Source: VAZQ01 sp963763365 (GTDB taxonomy: Bacteria > Pseudomonadota > Alphaproteobacteria > Rhizobiales > Xanthobacteraceae). From it: 64,000 nt of DNA. Below, one piece after another: positions 26,468 through 36,776 of the stretch. Every line of letters starts with the position of its first letter. Position 1 is the stretch's first letter. The stretch spans positions 645,999 through 709,998 of the forward strand of contig CAVXOE010000009.1 of the NCBI GenBank assembly GCA_963763365.1, written 5' to 3'. Made by a program: the position numbers and the translations under genes. The notes beneath the pieces were generated by a model. The model did not search any database, had not been told where the DNA came from, and saw nothing but the letters and a program-made list of their open reading frames with translations.

Positions 26468-27308
26468 GCGAGGCGATGCGTCCCGTCACGCTGATCACCG
26501 GCGCATCGGCCGGCATCGGGGCGGCGCTCGCGCGCGTGTTCGCCGAGAATGGCCACGAGCTCGTGCTGGTCGCGCGCCGCGAGACCGGCTCGACGGCCTC
26601 GCCGACGAGATCGCCGGCCGCGGCCAGCCCCGGCCGCTCGTCGCCGGCGTCGATCTGCAGCGCGCGCGACGCGGTCGGCGCATCGACGAGGCGCTGCGCG
26701 GCGCGGCGTCGAGCCCGACATCGTCGTCAACAATGCGGGCTTCGGCCTGCTCGGGCCGGCGGCCGCGCTCGACCGCGCCGAGCAGCTCGCGATGATCGAT
26801 CTCAACGTGCGCGCGCTCACCGATCTCTCGCTCGCCTGGATCGACGGCCTCAAGCGCCACAAGGGCGGCATTCTCAATGTCGCGTCGGTCGCGGGCTTCC
26901 TGCCCGGTCCCGGCATGGCGGTCTACTACGCCACCAAGGCCTACGTGCTCTCGTTCAGCGAGGCGCTGCATCAGCGAGCTCAAGCCGCGCGGCGTGCGCG
27001 TGACCGCGCTCTGTCCCGGGCCCGGTGCCGACCGAATTCCAGGCGCGCGCCGGCGTCGAGCAGCACGACCTCTCCGCGCGCTGCTCGCGCGCACCGCCGA
27101 GCAGGTCGCCGACGACGGCTATCGCGGGCTCAAGACGGGCAAGCGCGTGGTCGTGCCGGGCTTGGCCCAACAAGGTCGTGACGGTGCTGCGCGCTTCGTG
27201 CCGCGCCGCCTCGTGCTGGCCGCGACCGCCCAGCAGCGAAGCTCCGCCAGCGTGAAGGCTGGCGCGAGCCGTGCACGGCTTCAGGCCGATGCCGCGGCGA
27301 AGCCTTGA
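26464..27308 (+). CDS. SDR-family NAD(P)-dependent oxidoreductase, several frame breaks
   Basis: Short-chain dehydrogenase/reductase of about 275 residues in pieces: TLITGASAGIGAALARVF (TGxxxGIG cofactor motif), DIVVNNAGFGLLGPAA (NNAG), and MAVYYATKAYVLSFSEAL with the catalytic Tyr and Lys (YxxxK). The later KTGKRVVVPG segment and the C-terminal FVPRRLVLAATA resemble the DltE/YbbO-like subgroup. Breaks fall near 26590, 26675, 26700, 26975, 27025, 27075 and 27165. The start is GTG 26464 or ATG 26476. The substrate is unknown. Confidence 0.85.
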
Positions 27309-27370
27309 AATCGGGCCTGTAATCGCGGCTAGCAGCTTGGTTACCGCCATTTTTCGGGCTGCGATTCGAC

Positions 27371-28143
27371 ATGACCATGCTGCAACCGATCCTGATCGTG
27401 CTGCACCAGGAGACATTCGACGCCCGGGCCGCGTCGGCCACGCGCTTGCGCGAGCGCGGCTTTCCGCTCGACATCCGCCGGCCGCGCTATCGGCGATCCG
27501 CTGCCCGACGACGCATGGCGGAGCATGCCGGCGCGATCATCTTCGGCGGCCCGATGAGCGCCAACGACACCGACGATTTCATCAGCCGCGAGATCGACTG
27601 GCATCGGCGTGCCGCTGCGCGAGAGCAAGCCGTTCCTCGGCATCTGCCTCGGCGCGCAGATGCTGGCGCGCCATCTCGGCAGCCGCGTCTACACGCATCC
27701 CGACGGCCAGGCCGAGATCGGCTACTACCCGATCCGGCCGACCGCGCCGGGCGCGCGGTCTGCGATCCGTGGCCGGAGCAGGTCTACCAGTGGCACCGCG
27801 AAGGCTTCGACCTGCCGCGCGGCGCCGAACTGCTGGCGGAGGGCGACAGCTTTCCGGTGCAGGCGTTCCGCTACGGCACCGCCTATGCGCTGCAATTCCA
27901 CCCCGACGTCACGCACGCCATGATCTGCCGCTGGACCACGCGCGGGCACGAGCGCACGCTGCTGCCGGGCGCCAAGCCGCGCGCCGCCCATTTCGCCGAC
28001 CGCGCGGTCTACGACCCGGCCGGCCGCGCGTGGCTGGCGGCGTTCCTCAATCACTGGCTCGCGCAGTCGGCGGTGCGGACGCGCAGCGCTGGTGGCGCGC
28101 CGCATGCATCGCCGTTCAGCTTGCGGCTTCCGTCTTCGAATGA
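27371..28143 (+). CDS. Class I glutamine amidotransferase-like protein, frameshifted
   Basis: GATase1-type protein of about 240 residues. The nucleophile elbow is FLGICLGAQMLARHLG (Cys) and the catalytic His lies in ALQFHPDVTHAM, preceded by QVYQWHREGFDLP, which is typical of the stand-alone YfeJ/GMP-synthase-like group. Breaks near 27440, 27530, 27605 and 27760 disturb the frame. The 3' end is unclear: the coding strand appears to run into the convergent MFS gene, overlapping it by up to about 25 bp. The natural amide donor is glutamine; the acceptor is unknown. Confidence 0.83.
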
Positions 28144-29362
28144 AAGCTCTCGACTCGCACGAGCTGCGGAAACAGCCGCGATGCAGACCAGCACCACCAG
28201 CAGCGTGCCGATGCCGCCGACCAGCACGGCCGGGATGGCGCCGAGCCAGCGCCGCCATCGTGCCGGCGCGGAAATCGCCGAGCTGATTCGACATGCCGAC
28301 GAACAGCGAATTCACCGCGCTGACGCGGCCGCGCATCTCGTCGGGGGTTTCGAGCTGCACCAGCGTCAGGCGGATCACCACGCTCACCGCGTCGGAGGCG
28401 CCGAGCATCGCGAGCGCCGCCATCGACAGCGAGAACGATGTCGACAGCGCGAACACGATGGTCGCGACGCCGAACAGCGCCACCGCGGAGAACATGATCC
28501 GTCCGATGCGCTGCGTGAACGGCCAGTCGCGCAGCACGGCCGATGACGTCAGCGCGCCGACCGCGGGCGCGGCGCGCAGCAGGCCGAGCCCTTCCGGGCC
28601 CGACGTCGAAGACGTCCTTGGCGAAGATCGGCAGCAGCGCCGTCGCGCCGCCGAGCAGCACCGCGAACAGGTCGAGCGAGATCACGCCGAGCACGATCGG
28701 GTTGCGGCGGATGAAGGCGACGCCGGCGAAGAACACTTCGAGGGTGACCGGCGTCGCGGACCGGCCGCGCGCCGCACGACCGGCACGAAGGCGAGCAGGC
28801 CGGCCGAGCGACGACGAACAGACGCAGGTGCGTGTAGACGAACCGCCGGGCCGACGGCATAGAGCAGCCCGCCGACCGCGGGCCCGCCGATGGTCGCCGC
28901 CTGCTTCGCCGAGGACGAGGCCGCGACCGCGCGCGGAAACAGCGGCGCCGGCACCACCGCCGGCAGCAGCGTCTGCTTGGTCGGCGCCTCGAACGCGCGC
29001 GCGGCGCCGAAGAAGAACACCGTGGTGAGGATGAAGTCCTTGCTGATCCAGCCGCCGAGCGCGCGACCGCGAGCGCCGCCGCGGCGAGCCCCTCGATCGC
29101 CTGGCAGATCTGCAGGATGCGCGCGCCGGTCGTAGCGGTCGGCGAGCTGGCCGGCGACCAGCATGAGCACGGTGATCGGCAGGAACTGCACGAGCCCGAC
29201 CAGCCCGAGGTCGAAGGCGTTGCCGGTCAGCGCGTACATCTGCCAGCCGACCGCGACGCCCACCATCTGGAAGCCGAGCGACGCGCAGATACGCGCGCCC
29301 CAATAGAGCACGAACGGCCGGTGGCGCAGGATGGAGACCGGCACGGCGTCGTTGCGGCTCAT
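28116..29362 (-). CDS. MFS exporter (EntS/MFS_3 type), frameshifted
   Basis: Major-facilitator protein of about 415 residues starting MSRNDAVPVSILRHRPFVLY. It shows the MFS_3 signature LVAGQLADRYDRR between helices 2 and 3 and later VVIRLTLVQLETPDEMRGRV, which is characteristic of the EntS-like exporter group. Frame breaks near 29170, 29080, 28800, 28600 and 28290 leave many helices readable. Such transporters export siderophores or drugs; no siderophore genes are nearby. It is convergent with the amidotransferase. Confidence 0.85.
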
Positions 29363-29578
29363 CGGGACTGGAGGCTTTCGTCGGCGTCAGGGCGCAATGG
29401 CTGGGATTGTGGGGTCTGGTTTGCCGGCGGGTGATGCTTACACGATTTCCCGGCTGTCGTACGCGGCCGGCAGTGGGATTTGCCGCAGGTCTCTAATGCG
29501 TGGTGGGGAGCGACGATCTTTGGCGAACGGCGTAAAGAGGCTAAGCTTGCCTTTCCGGTTCACAAATCAGGAGGCGCC

Positions 29579-30590
29579 GGTTGACACACGCATCGCCGAC
29601 AGGGGAAGCGCACCGCTGGCTTTTCGGTATTGGGGTCGCGGCGGTTGCGATCGGCCAATCGGCACGGCCGCATGCTTAGCGCAAGGTGCGCAAACGCCGA
29701 TCTGGACCGTGCCGGAAATCGGGGCCCTGCCGGATGACGCCAACGGCCGCCTGGTGCGGCGCGGACGCGACCTCGTCACCGCGACCTACGCCCATGTCGG
29801 GCCGGAAGTCTCCGATCCGGCCAAGCGTTTTGCCGGCAACAATCTCGCGTGCACCAACTGCCATCTTCTCGCCGGCACCAAGAAATTCGGGCTGGCGCTG
29901 TTCGGCCTCTACGGTGAATTTCCGAAGTACAGCACGCGTCTGGGGGCGGAGGATCACCCATCGAGGATCGCCTCAATGCCTGCATGACGCGAAGCATGAA
30001 CGGGAGGCCCATTCCGAGCCGACGGCGCCCGAGATGCAGGCACTGGTCTGCCTATATCCAAGTTTCTTTCGACCGGCGTCCCGGCCGGACAGCCAGGTGC
30101 CCGGGCTCGGAACCGGGACGATGCCGGAGCTCGCCCGCGCCGCCGATCCCGGGCGCGGCGCGGCGGTCTACGCGCAAAATTGCTCTGGTGTGTCATTGCT
30201 CCGGATGGTCTGGGCGTGCGGCGCAGCCCTTCACGACGAAAGCCAGCCCTTCGGCTACATGATCCCGCCGCTGTGGGGCCCGGACAGCTTCAACGACGGT
30301 GCCGGGATGAGCCGATTGATCGCCGCGGCGAACTTCATTCATTTCAACATGCCGCACGGCACCGACTACCTCAATCCGCAACTCACGCCCGAACAGGCGT
30401 GGGACGTGGCGGCCTACATGGTCTCGCAGTCGCGGCCGAACAAGGCCGGGCTCGACAAGGACTTCCCCGACCTGCTCGAAAAGCCTGTGGACGCTCCTTA
30501 CGGTCGCTACGCGGACAGCTTCAGCGAGCGGCAGCACAAGTACGGGCCGTTCGCGCCGATCCGCGCCGCGATCGCGCGCCTCAGGGCTGA
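29579..30590 (+). CDS. Diheme c-type cytochrome, TsdA-like, frameshifted
   Basis: Periplasmic cytochrome of about 330 residues. After a signal-like segment (HRWLFGIGVAAVAIGQSA) come a first domain with LACTNCHLLAG (heme 1) and a second with NCALCHAPDG (heme 2, seen only after correcting two shifts near 30183-30205). The C-terminal block MIPPLWGPDSFNDGAGMSRL and FIHFNMPHGTDYLNP is shared with thiosulfate-dehydrogenase-type diheme cytochromes. Further breaks lie near 29670, 29955 and 30035. The start is uncertain (TTG 29579 proposed) and the end is assigned to the first shifted stop. It could oxidise thiosulfate or donate electrons generally; the substrate is not proven. Confidence 0.75.
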
Positions 30591-30961
30591 AGGCGCCTCC
30601 GGCGCCCGGCGGCACGGTGCGGCAGCACAGTCTCGTTGCAGCGATCCGGCCTATGCGGCGGCCGGGCGCACGGGCCGCGCGCGTTCGATGCGCTGGCGGC
30701 GCTCGGAGAATGCAGGGCCTCCCACAGGTCATTGCGGCGTTGCACGTTCAGCCAGAAATCAGCGCTGTTGCCGAACACGCGCGCCAGCATCAGGGCGGTA
30801 TCGGCGGTTATTGCGCGCCGATCGTTGCACAGTTCGTTGACGTGCTTGCGCGGCACGCCCATCGCCTCCGCCAGGTCGCCTTGCGTCAGGCCGAGCGGCT
30901 CCATGAATTCATCGACCAGGATTTCGCCGACGCTCGCCGGCTTACGCTTGGTCATGAGCAT
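30581..30961 (-). CDS. higA: HigA-family antitoxin / HTH regulator
   Basis: XRE-type DNA-binding antitoxin. It begins MLMTKRKPASVGEILVDEFM, has the helix-turn-helix LTQGDLAEAMGVPRKHVNEL and the family tail ADTALMLARVFGNSADFWLN. HigA proteins normally have about 95-105 residues; the last 25-30 here (Arg/Pro-rich) look out of frame, so the natural stop is probably earlier than 30581. AGGTG lies 5 nt before the ATG at 30961. It is 8 nt downstream of the higB-like gene, the usual toxin-first HigBA order. Confidence 0.87.
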   Translation of the reverse strand: MLMTKRKPASVGEILVDEFMEPLGLTQGDLAEAMGVPRKHVNELCNDRRAITADTALMLARVFGNSADFWLNVQRRNDLWEALHSPSAASASNARGPCARPPHRPDRCNETVLPHRAAGRRRRLQP

Positions 30962-30969
30962 GGTTCACC

Positions 30970-31239
30970 TCACCGGTAGCTGTGATTGTCGAGATACACG
31001 TCGGACGCCTCGCCTCTGCCGCCATGCCACCGGAACACCAGCCGCCACTGCTCGTTCACCCGGATCGAATGCCAGTCGGCGAGAGCGCCCTTCAGCTTCT
31101 CGAAATGATTGCTGGGCGGCACACGAAGATCGGCATCGGTGGTGGCGTCATCCAACATTTGCAGCTTTCTGAACAGCCGGGCTTCCAATTCCGCCGGAAT
31201 CCTCTTGGCTCGGACATCCTCGACAAAGAAGTCGCGCAG
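30970..31239 (-). CDS. higB: HigB-type RelE-superfamily toxin, start codon missing
   Basis: RelE/HigB-fold mRNA interferase: LRDFFVEDVRAKRIPAELEA, LFRKLQMLDDATTDADLRVP, HSIRVNEQWRLVFRW and DVYLDNHSYR are the family blocks. HigB proteins normally begin with some eight residues before LRDFF, but here that place is occupied by the gshB stop codon (31246-31248) in the same frame, leaving only LW before LRDFF and no ATG, GTG or TTG. Translation would need the CTG at 31239 or the internal TTG at 31188, which would remove the first helix. It may be a 5'-truncated toxin or the result of an assembly error. Confidence 0.75.
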   Translation of the reverse strand: MRDFFVEDVRAKRIPAELEARLFRKLQMLDDATTDADLRVPPSNHFEKLKGALADWHSIRVNEQWRLVFRWHGGRGEASDVYLDNHSYR

Positions 31240-31245
31240 CCAGAG

Positions 31246-32189
31246 TCAGCGCCGCTTGTTCTCGATCTTGTCCCAGATCATCGCCGCCACGTCCGGCCCG
31301 CCGAGATTCTTGATCGCGCGGATGCCGGTCGGCGAGGTGACGTTGATCTCGGTGAGATTGCCGTCGATCACGTCGATGCCGACGAAGATCAGGCCGCGCT
31401 CGCGCAGCGCCGGTCCGATGCGTCGCGCAGATTTCGCGCTCGCGCGCGGTCAGTTCGGTTTCCTTCGGCGAGCCGCCGCGCACCATGTTGGAGCGCAGAT
31501 CGTCCGGCGCCGGCACGCGGTTGACCGCGCCGGCGAATTCGCCGTCGACCAGGATGATGCGCTTGTCGCCGTGCTTCACCGCCGGCAGGAATTTCTGCAC
31601 CACCCATTGCTCGCGGAACGTGACCGCGAACAGGTCGTAGAGCGAGCCGAAATTGAGGTCCTCGCCGGCGAGGCGGAACACCGCCTCGCCGCCGTTGCCG
31701 TAGAGCGGCTTCATCACGATGTCGCCGTGCTCGGCGCGGAACGCCTTGATCTCGGCGAGGTCGCGCGTGATCAGCGTCGGCGGCATCAGGTCGGGAAATT
31801 CCATCACGAACATTTTCTCCGGCGCGTTGCGCACCTGCGCGCGGGTCGTTGACCACCAGCGTCTTCGGATGGATGCGCTCGAGCAGATGCGTGGTGGTGA
31901 TGTAGGCCAGGTCGAACGGCGGGTCCTGCCGCAGCAGGATCACGTCGAATTCGCTGAGGTCGATGCGCTGCGGCTCGCCGAGCGTGAAATGATTGCCGAC
32001 CTCGTCGCGCACCTGCAGCGGCCTGCACGGTCGCGAACACCCGCGCCGGCGCAGCGCCAGCCGGTCGGGCGTGTAATAGACGATCGCGTGGCCGCGCGTC
32101 TGCGCCTCCAGCAGCAGCGCGAAGGTCGAATCGCCGCGGATGTTGATCCGCTCGATCGGGTCCATCTGTACGGCGATTTTCAAGCCCAT
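31246..32189 (-). CDS. gshB: Glutathione synthetase, frameshifted
   Basis: ATP-grasp glutathione synthetase of about 314 residues, joining gamma-glutamylcysteine and glycine. It begins MGLKIAVQMDPIERINIRGD, the standard N-terminus. Other hallmarks are LLRQDPPFDLAYITTTHLLE, DIVMKPLYGNGGEAVF and IDVIDGNLTEINVTSPTG, and the end WDKIENKRR is followed by TGA at 31248-31246. Breaks lie near 32030, 31845 and 31418 (an extra A within a GCGCGC run). It is part of the conserved yraN/rsmI neighbourhood, separated here from yraN by a chemoreceptor gene on the other strand. Confidence 0.92.
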
Positions 32190-32294
32190 CGGCCCCCCTG
32201 ACGGCGCAAACGCTTTGGTAACGCAAACGAGACGTTAACAATTTACCTTCAATCTGACCGGTACATCCAGCATTCTCGGGGCCGGGAGCCGAAG

Positions 32295-33978
32295 GTGAAG
32301 CTGCCGCATTTCTCGATTGCGACCAAGCTCTACGCGATCTTCGCACTGCTCGCCACCGTCACCGTCGCGCTCGCCGTCGTGGCCGTGATCAATGCCCGCC
32401 AGCACGCGGCGCTGACCGGGGAGTTCGAATCGGCGTTCACCGGCGCGCTCAATGTCGAACGCGCCAAGGCGCTGCTCGGCGCGATCGAGATGGAGTCGCG
32501 CGGCATCTACATGAGTCGCCGATTCCGCCGGCGCGAAGCCGTTCGCCGCCGCCTTGATCAGGTCGAACGACCGGATCGGCGACGTCGTCACCGAGTGGCA
32601 ATGGGGGGTGCGGCCGGAAGACCGGGCGCAGTTCGACGCGCTGGCGGGCCGCATCAAGGAGTACCAGGAGACGCGCCGCGAACTGGCGCGGCGCGCGATG
32701 GCGGACGGCCCGGCGGCAGCGCGCGAATTGGGCGACAGCGAGGCCAACCGGACGCTGCGCGAAGCGATCGCGAAGGGCCTCGATCCGCTCGGCCAGCTCT
32801 ATCCGCAGCGCGCGAAGCGCATCTACGCGCAGATGGACGGCGGCATCGACACCACCGCGTGGCTGCTCAGCCTGATCGCGGCCGGCGCCGTTCTGCTGGC
32901 CGCTGCCGGCGTCATGATCATCTGGCGCGCGGTCGCGCAGCCGCTGGCGCGGATCACGCGCGTGACCGAGACCGTCGCTGCCGGGACCGCCGACGTCGAG
33001 GTTCCCTATCGCGAGCGCGGCGACGAAGTCGGCGCGCTGGCGCGCTCGATCGCGGTGTTCCAGGACGCCATGCGGCAGAACGAGGACTCAAGCCGCACCG
33101 TGATCGACGACGCGCAGGCGCGCGCGCACCGGCAGGAGCAGATGTCGGCGGAGATCGTCATGTTCAGCGCCGACATGGAATCGACGCTGTCGGAGCTCGG
33201 CCGCATTTCCGATCAGATGCTGGCGGCCTCGCGCGAATTGTCGGGCGCCGCCGACACCGCGGCAGGCCGCACCAGCGGCGCCGCCGTCGCGTCGTCGGAA
33301 GCATCGGAGAATGTGCGCGACATCGCATCCGCCGCCGACGAACTGTCCGCCTCGGTGTCCGAGATCGACCGCCAGGTCGCGCAATCGAACAGCATCGCCA
33401 GCAAGGCGGTGAGCGAAGCGGAGCGGACCAACGCCACCGTCAAGGAGCTCAACGAGGCGGCCGGGCGCATCGGCGACGTGGTGAAGCTCATCACCGATAT
33501 CGCCGAGCAGACCAATCTGCTCGCGCTCAACGCCACGATCGAGGCGGCGCGCGCCGGCGACGCCGGCCGCGGCTTCGCGGTGGTCGCGAGCGAGGTGAAG
33601 GCGCTGTCCGGCCAGACCGCCAAGGCGACCGAGGACATCCGGGCGCAGATCGCCGGCATGCAGCACGCGACCATGCGGTCGATCGAGGCGATCGGCGCGA
33701 TCGAGCGCACCATCCGCGAGATCGGCAACATCAGCGGCGCGATCGCGGCCGCCGTCACCGAGCAGGGCGCCGCCACGCAGGAAATCGCCCGCAGCGTCGA
33801 GACCGCGGCGCAGCGCACGATCGAAACCGCCGACGAGGTCGCGCGGGTCGGCGAAGCCACCGCCGCAACGCGCAACAATGCCAATGCGGTGAAATCGGTC
33901 GCCGACGATCTCGGCGGCGTGGCGTCGCGCCTCCGCGGTCAGGTCGACGCCTTCTTCCAGAAGCTGCGCGCGGCGTAG
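32295..33978 (+). CDS. Methyl-accepting chemotaxis protein, one frame break
   Basis: Transmembrane chemoreceptor of about 560 residues. TM1 is at residues 10-31 (LYAIFALLATVTVALAVVAV), followed by a periplasmic helical region of about 165 residues and TM2 (LLSLIAAGAVLLAAAGVMII). A HAMP domain begins with WRAVAQPLARITRVTETVAA. The cytoplasmic tip carries the MCP hairpin IAEQTNLLALNATIEAARAG and GRGFAVVASEVKALSGQTAKAT. The break near 32520 lies in the periplasmic part (GIYMS to AALIRSNDRIGD). The ligand is unknown. No che genes are present in the window. Confidence 0.93.
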
Positions 33979-33987
33979 CCGCGCCGT

Positions 33988-34398
33988 TTAGCGGCTGGCG
34001 TCGAAGGCGGCCGGGATGTGCTGCGGGATACGGCCGGGCGCCACCAGCATGGCGTCGAAGCGGATGTCGCGGATGCGGTCGTCCGGATAAGCGGCGAGCC
34101 AGGCTTCGGCGGCCGCGACGATGCGCGCGCGCTGTCGGCCGGTGACCGACCATGCGGCGTCGTCGAGCCGCTCGCGCGCTTTCACCTCGACGAACACCAG
34201 CAGGCCGCGGCGGCGCGCGACGATGTCGATCTCGCCGGCCGGACTCCGCCAGCGCCGCGCCAGGATGCGGAAGCCCTTGGCGATCAGCAGCGCGGCCGCG
34301 CGGCTTTCCGCCGAGATGCCGGTGCGGAACGCGACCTGACGCTCGACGCTGGGACCGCGGCCGGCGACCGGTGTGGCGCGCGGGCGTTCACTCGTCAT
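33988..34398 (-). CDS. yraN: YraN/UPF0102 family protein (predicted endonuclease fold)
   Basis: A 136-residue protein with the restriction-endonuclease-like core RWRSPAGEIDIVARRRGLLVF then VEVKAR, giving the E-x-D ... E-x-K catalytic pattern of the UPF0102 family. The start ATG 34398 lies inside the 3' end of rsmI (11-bp overlap), the usual rsmI-yraN coupling. The cellular role is unsettled; a nucleic-acid processing role is inferred from the fold. Confidence 0.92.
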   Translation of the reverse strand: MTSERPRATPVAGRGPSVERQVAFRTGISAESRAAALLIAKGFRILARRWRSPAGEIDIVARRRGLLVFVEVKARERLDDAAWSVTGRQRARIVAAAEAWLAAYPDDRIRDIRFDAMLVAPGRIPQHIPAAFDASR

Positions 34399-35383
34399 CG
34401 ACGCTGACCTTGCCGCGATCTTTGGCGAGCGCGAGCGCGCGCTGATAGACCTCGCGGCGCGGCTGGCCGGTGACAGCGGCGATTTCGGCGACCGCTTCCT
34501 TGACCGATACGCGGTCGAGCGCGTCGCGCAGCAGCGCGTCGAGTTCGGCCGTGCCGACGGCTTTTTCCTCACCGGGCGGAGCGATGACGATGACGATCTC
34601 GCCACGCGTTTCCGCGCCCTGCGCATAGTCGCGCGCAAGCGATGGGAGGTCGCCGCGGCGGACCTCCTCGTGCAGCTTGGTCAGTTCGCGGCAGACCGCG
34701 GCCTCGCGCGGTCCGAGTCCTTCAGACAGATCGGCGAGCGTGTCCGCGATCCTCGGGCCGGTCTCGAACAGCACCAGCGTCGCGGGAATCCGGCTGAGTT
34801 CGGCGATGCGAGCGCGGCGCTGTCCCTCCTTCACGGGCAGAAATCCCTCGAAGAAGAAACGATCGGTCGGCAGGCCGCCCACCGCGAGGGCCGCCAGCAC
34901 GGCGGAAGCGCCCGGGATCGCCGTGACGGCACAGCCGGCGGCCTGTGCTTCACGCACCAGCTTGAAGCCGGGATCGGAGATGAGCGGCGTGCCGGCGTCG
35001 GAGACGAGCGCCACGGCGTCACCCGCCGCGAGGCGTGCGAGCAGCTTCGGGCGGGCCTCGGCGGCGTTGTGGTCGTGGTAGGGCATCATCGGGGTCGCGA
35101 TGCCGTAGTGGTCGAGCAGCCTGCCGGTCACGCGCGTGTCCTCGCAGGCGACCAGGTCGGCCGCCGCCAGGACCTCCAGCGCCCGTACGGTGATGTCGCG
35201 CAGGTTGCCGATCGGCGTGGCGACAAGGTGCAGGCCGGCATCGATCGGTGGTGCAATGACCGACTGCCCCTGGAGCACATAGCGCCGTCGGACCGTCTGG
35301 TCCGGGCTCGCCGGCTGGGCGGTCGTGGCGGGGGCGGGTCGGCGCATTTGAAGCAGTTTAGCGGCGATTGCTCCCCTCGTCAT
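34388..35383 (-). CDS. rsmI: 16S rRNA (cytidine1402-2'-O)-methyltransferase
   Basis: Intact 331-residue SAM-dependent enzyme of the tetrapyrrole-methylase superfamily that 2'-O-methylates C1402 in the 16S rRNA P site. Signatures are LHLVATPIGNLRDITVRALE, ADLVACEDTR, ALVSDAGTPLISDPGFKLV and IPGASAVLAALAVGGLPTDR. The N-terminal 30 residues are Pro/Ala-rich and poorly conserved, so the start could be further in. It overlaps yraN downstream and is divergent from the penicillin-binding-protein activator, as in many Rhizobiales. Confidence 0.95.
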   Translation of the reverse strand: MTRGAIAAKLLQMRRPAPATTAQPASPDQTVRRRYVLQGQSVIAPPIDAGLHLVATPIGNLRDITVRALEVLAAADLVACEDTRVTGRLLDHYGIATPMMPYHDHNAAEARPKLLARLAAGDAVALVSDAGTPLISDPGFKLVREAQAAGCAVTAIPGASAVLAALAVGGLPTDRFFFEGFLPVKEGQRRARIAELSRIPATLVLFETGPRIADTLADLSEGLGPREAAVCRELTKLHEEVRRGDLPSLARDYAQGAETRGEIVIVIAPPGEEKAVGTAELDALLRDALDRVSVKEAVAEIAAVTGQPRREVYQRALALAKDRGKVSVDDE

Positions 35384-35494
35384 GGACCGTAGAATTCGTT
35401 ATACTTTTCATTCAGTTAACCTGTCGGCGGCAAAATTGCCCAATTGCCGTCGTGAATTGGATGCGGCGTTGGCTGTCGTGGTGGAGACGCCTTG

Positions 35495-36766
35495 ATGTAC
35501 CGAGTCCCGCAGGCGTGCACCTCCGCGCGCGCACGCCGACGCGCGTCGGATTGCGTTGCGTCAAATCGCGCGGCGCCATCGCGGTCGGCGCGTGTCGCCT
35601 CATGGCTTGCAGCGCTGGCGGGCATGATGATGCTCGCGGGTTGCGGCGCCGGATCGAATATCTCGTTCGGTGAGATCTTCGGAAACAGTCAACCCACCCC
35701 GCCACCAACCCAGCCCAGCACGAATATCGGTCAGGGCCAGGTCAAGGTCGGCCTCATTCTGCCGCTGACCGCGGCCGGCAACGCTTCGGTCGCTGCGCAA
35801 TCCATGCGCAACGCCGCCGAGATGGCGCTCGCCGAGTTCAACAGCCCGGACATCCAGTTGATCGTGAAGGACGACGGCGGCAGCGCGCCGGGCGCCCAGC
35901 AGGCCGCGCAACAGGCGCTCGACGAAGGCGTCGAGATTATCCTGGGTCCGCTGTTCGGGTTGACGGTCGGTCCGGTGGGACAGCTTGCGCGCGCGCGCAA
36001 GAAGCCGGTGATCGCATTCTCGACCGACGCCAATGTCGCGTCGCGCGGTGTCTATCTGCTCAGCTTTCTGCCGGAATCGGACGTCGAGCGCATCGTCGGC
36101 TATGCGGCGGGTCAGGGCAAAAAGTCGTTTGCCGCGCTGGTGCCCGACAATGCCTACGGCACGGTGGCGGAGGCGGCGTTCAAGCAGGCGGTTGCGCGCC
36201 GCAACAGCCGGGTGATCTCGCTCGAGCGCTACCCGCTCGACAAGAGCCAGATGCAGGGGCCGATCCGCACGGTGGCGGCGGCAGCCGCGCACGCCGATGC
36301 GCTCTTCATTCCGGACGGCGCCGATGCGGTGCCGGCGGTCGTGCAGGGCCTGATCTCCAACGGCCTCGACACCAAGAAGGTGCAACTGCTCGGAACCGGC
36401 CTGTGGGAGGACCAGCAGATCTTTGCCGCGCCGCATCTCGATGGCGCCTGGTACGCGGGTCCCGATTCCGCCAGCTTCCGGGCCTTCTCGTCGCGCTATC
36501 GCGCCCGCTACGGCCAGGACCCGGTGCGCACCGCCTCGCTCGCGTACGACGCGGTCGCGCTCATCGCGGCGCTGACCAAGACGCAGGGCCAGCAGCGTTT
36601 CTCCGACGAGGTGCTGACCAACGCATCGGGCTTCACCGGCATCGACGGGCTGTTCCGCTTCCGTCCCGACGGCACCAATCAGCGCGGCCTGTCGGTGATG
36701 CGCGTAACGCCCCAGGGCGGCCAGGTCATCAACCCGCCGCCGAAGGCGTTCGGCGGCGCGACGTAA
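35495..36766 (+). CDS. Penicillin-binding protein activator (LpoA-like) lipoprotein, Peripla_BP_6 fold
   Basis: A 423-residue lipoprotein. A long Arg-rich leader precedes the lipobox MMMLAGC, then a Pro/Gln/Thr linker (QPTPPPTQPSTNIG) and a type-I periplasmic-binding fold starting VKVGLILPLTAAGNASVAAQ, with EIILGPLFGLTVGPVGQLAR and ARYGQDPVRTASLAYDAVAL. Proteins of this kind at this location, beside rsmI, are annotated as LpoA-like activators of peptidoglycan synthases. ATG 35495 has GGAG 8 nt upstream. An AT-rich stretch with TATACT at about 35399-35405 in the upstream gap may be part of its promoter, but no clear -35 box is seen. Confidence 0.88.
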   Translation: MYRVPQACTSARARRRASDCVASNRAAPSRSARVASWLAALAGMMMLAGCGAGSNISFGEIFGNSQPTPPPTQPSTNIGQGQVKVGLILPLTAAGNASVAAQSMRNAAEMALAEFNSPDIQLIVKDDGGSAPGAQQAAQQALDEGVEIILGPLFGLTVGPVGQLARARKKPVIAFSTDANVASRGVYLLSFLPESDVERIVGYAAGQGKKSFAALVPDNAYGTVAEAAFKQAVARRNSRVISLERYPLDKSQMQGPIRTVAAAAAHADALFIPDGADAVPAVVQGLISNGLDTKKVQLLGTGLWEDQQIFAAPHLDGAWYAGPDSASFRAFSSRYRARYGQDPVRTASLAYDAVALIAALTKTQGQQRFSDEVLTNASGFTGIDGLFRFRPDGTNQRGLSVMRVTPQGGQVINPPPKAFGGAT

Positions 36767-36776
36767 CGCAAATCGG

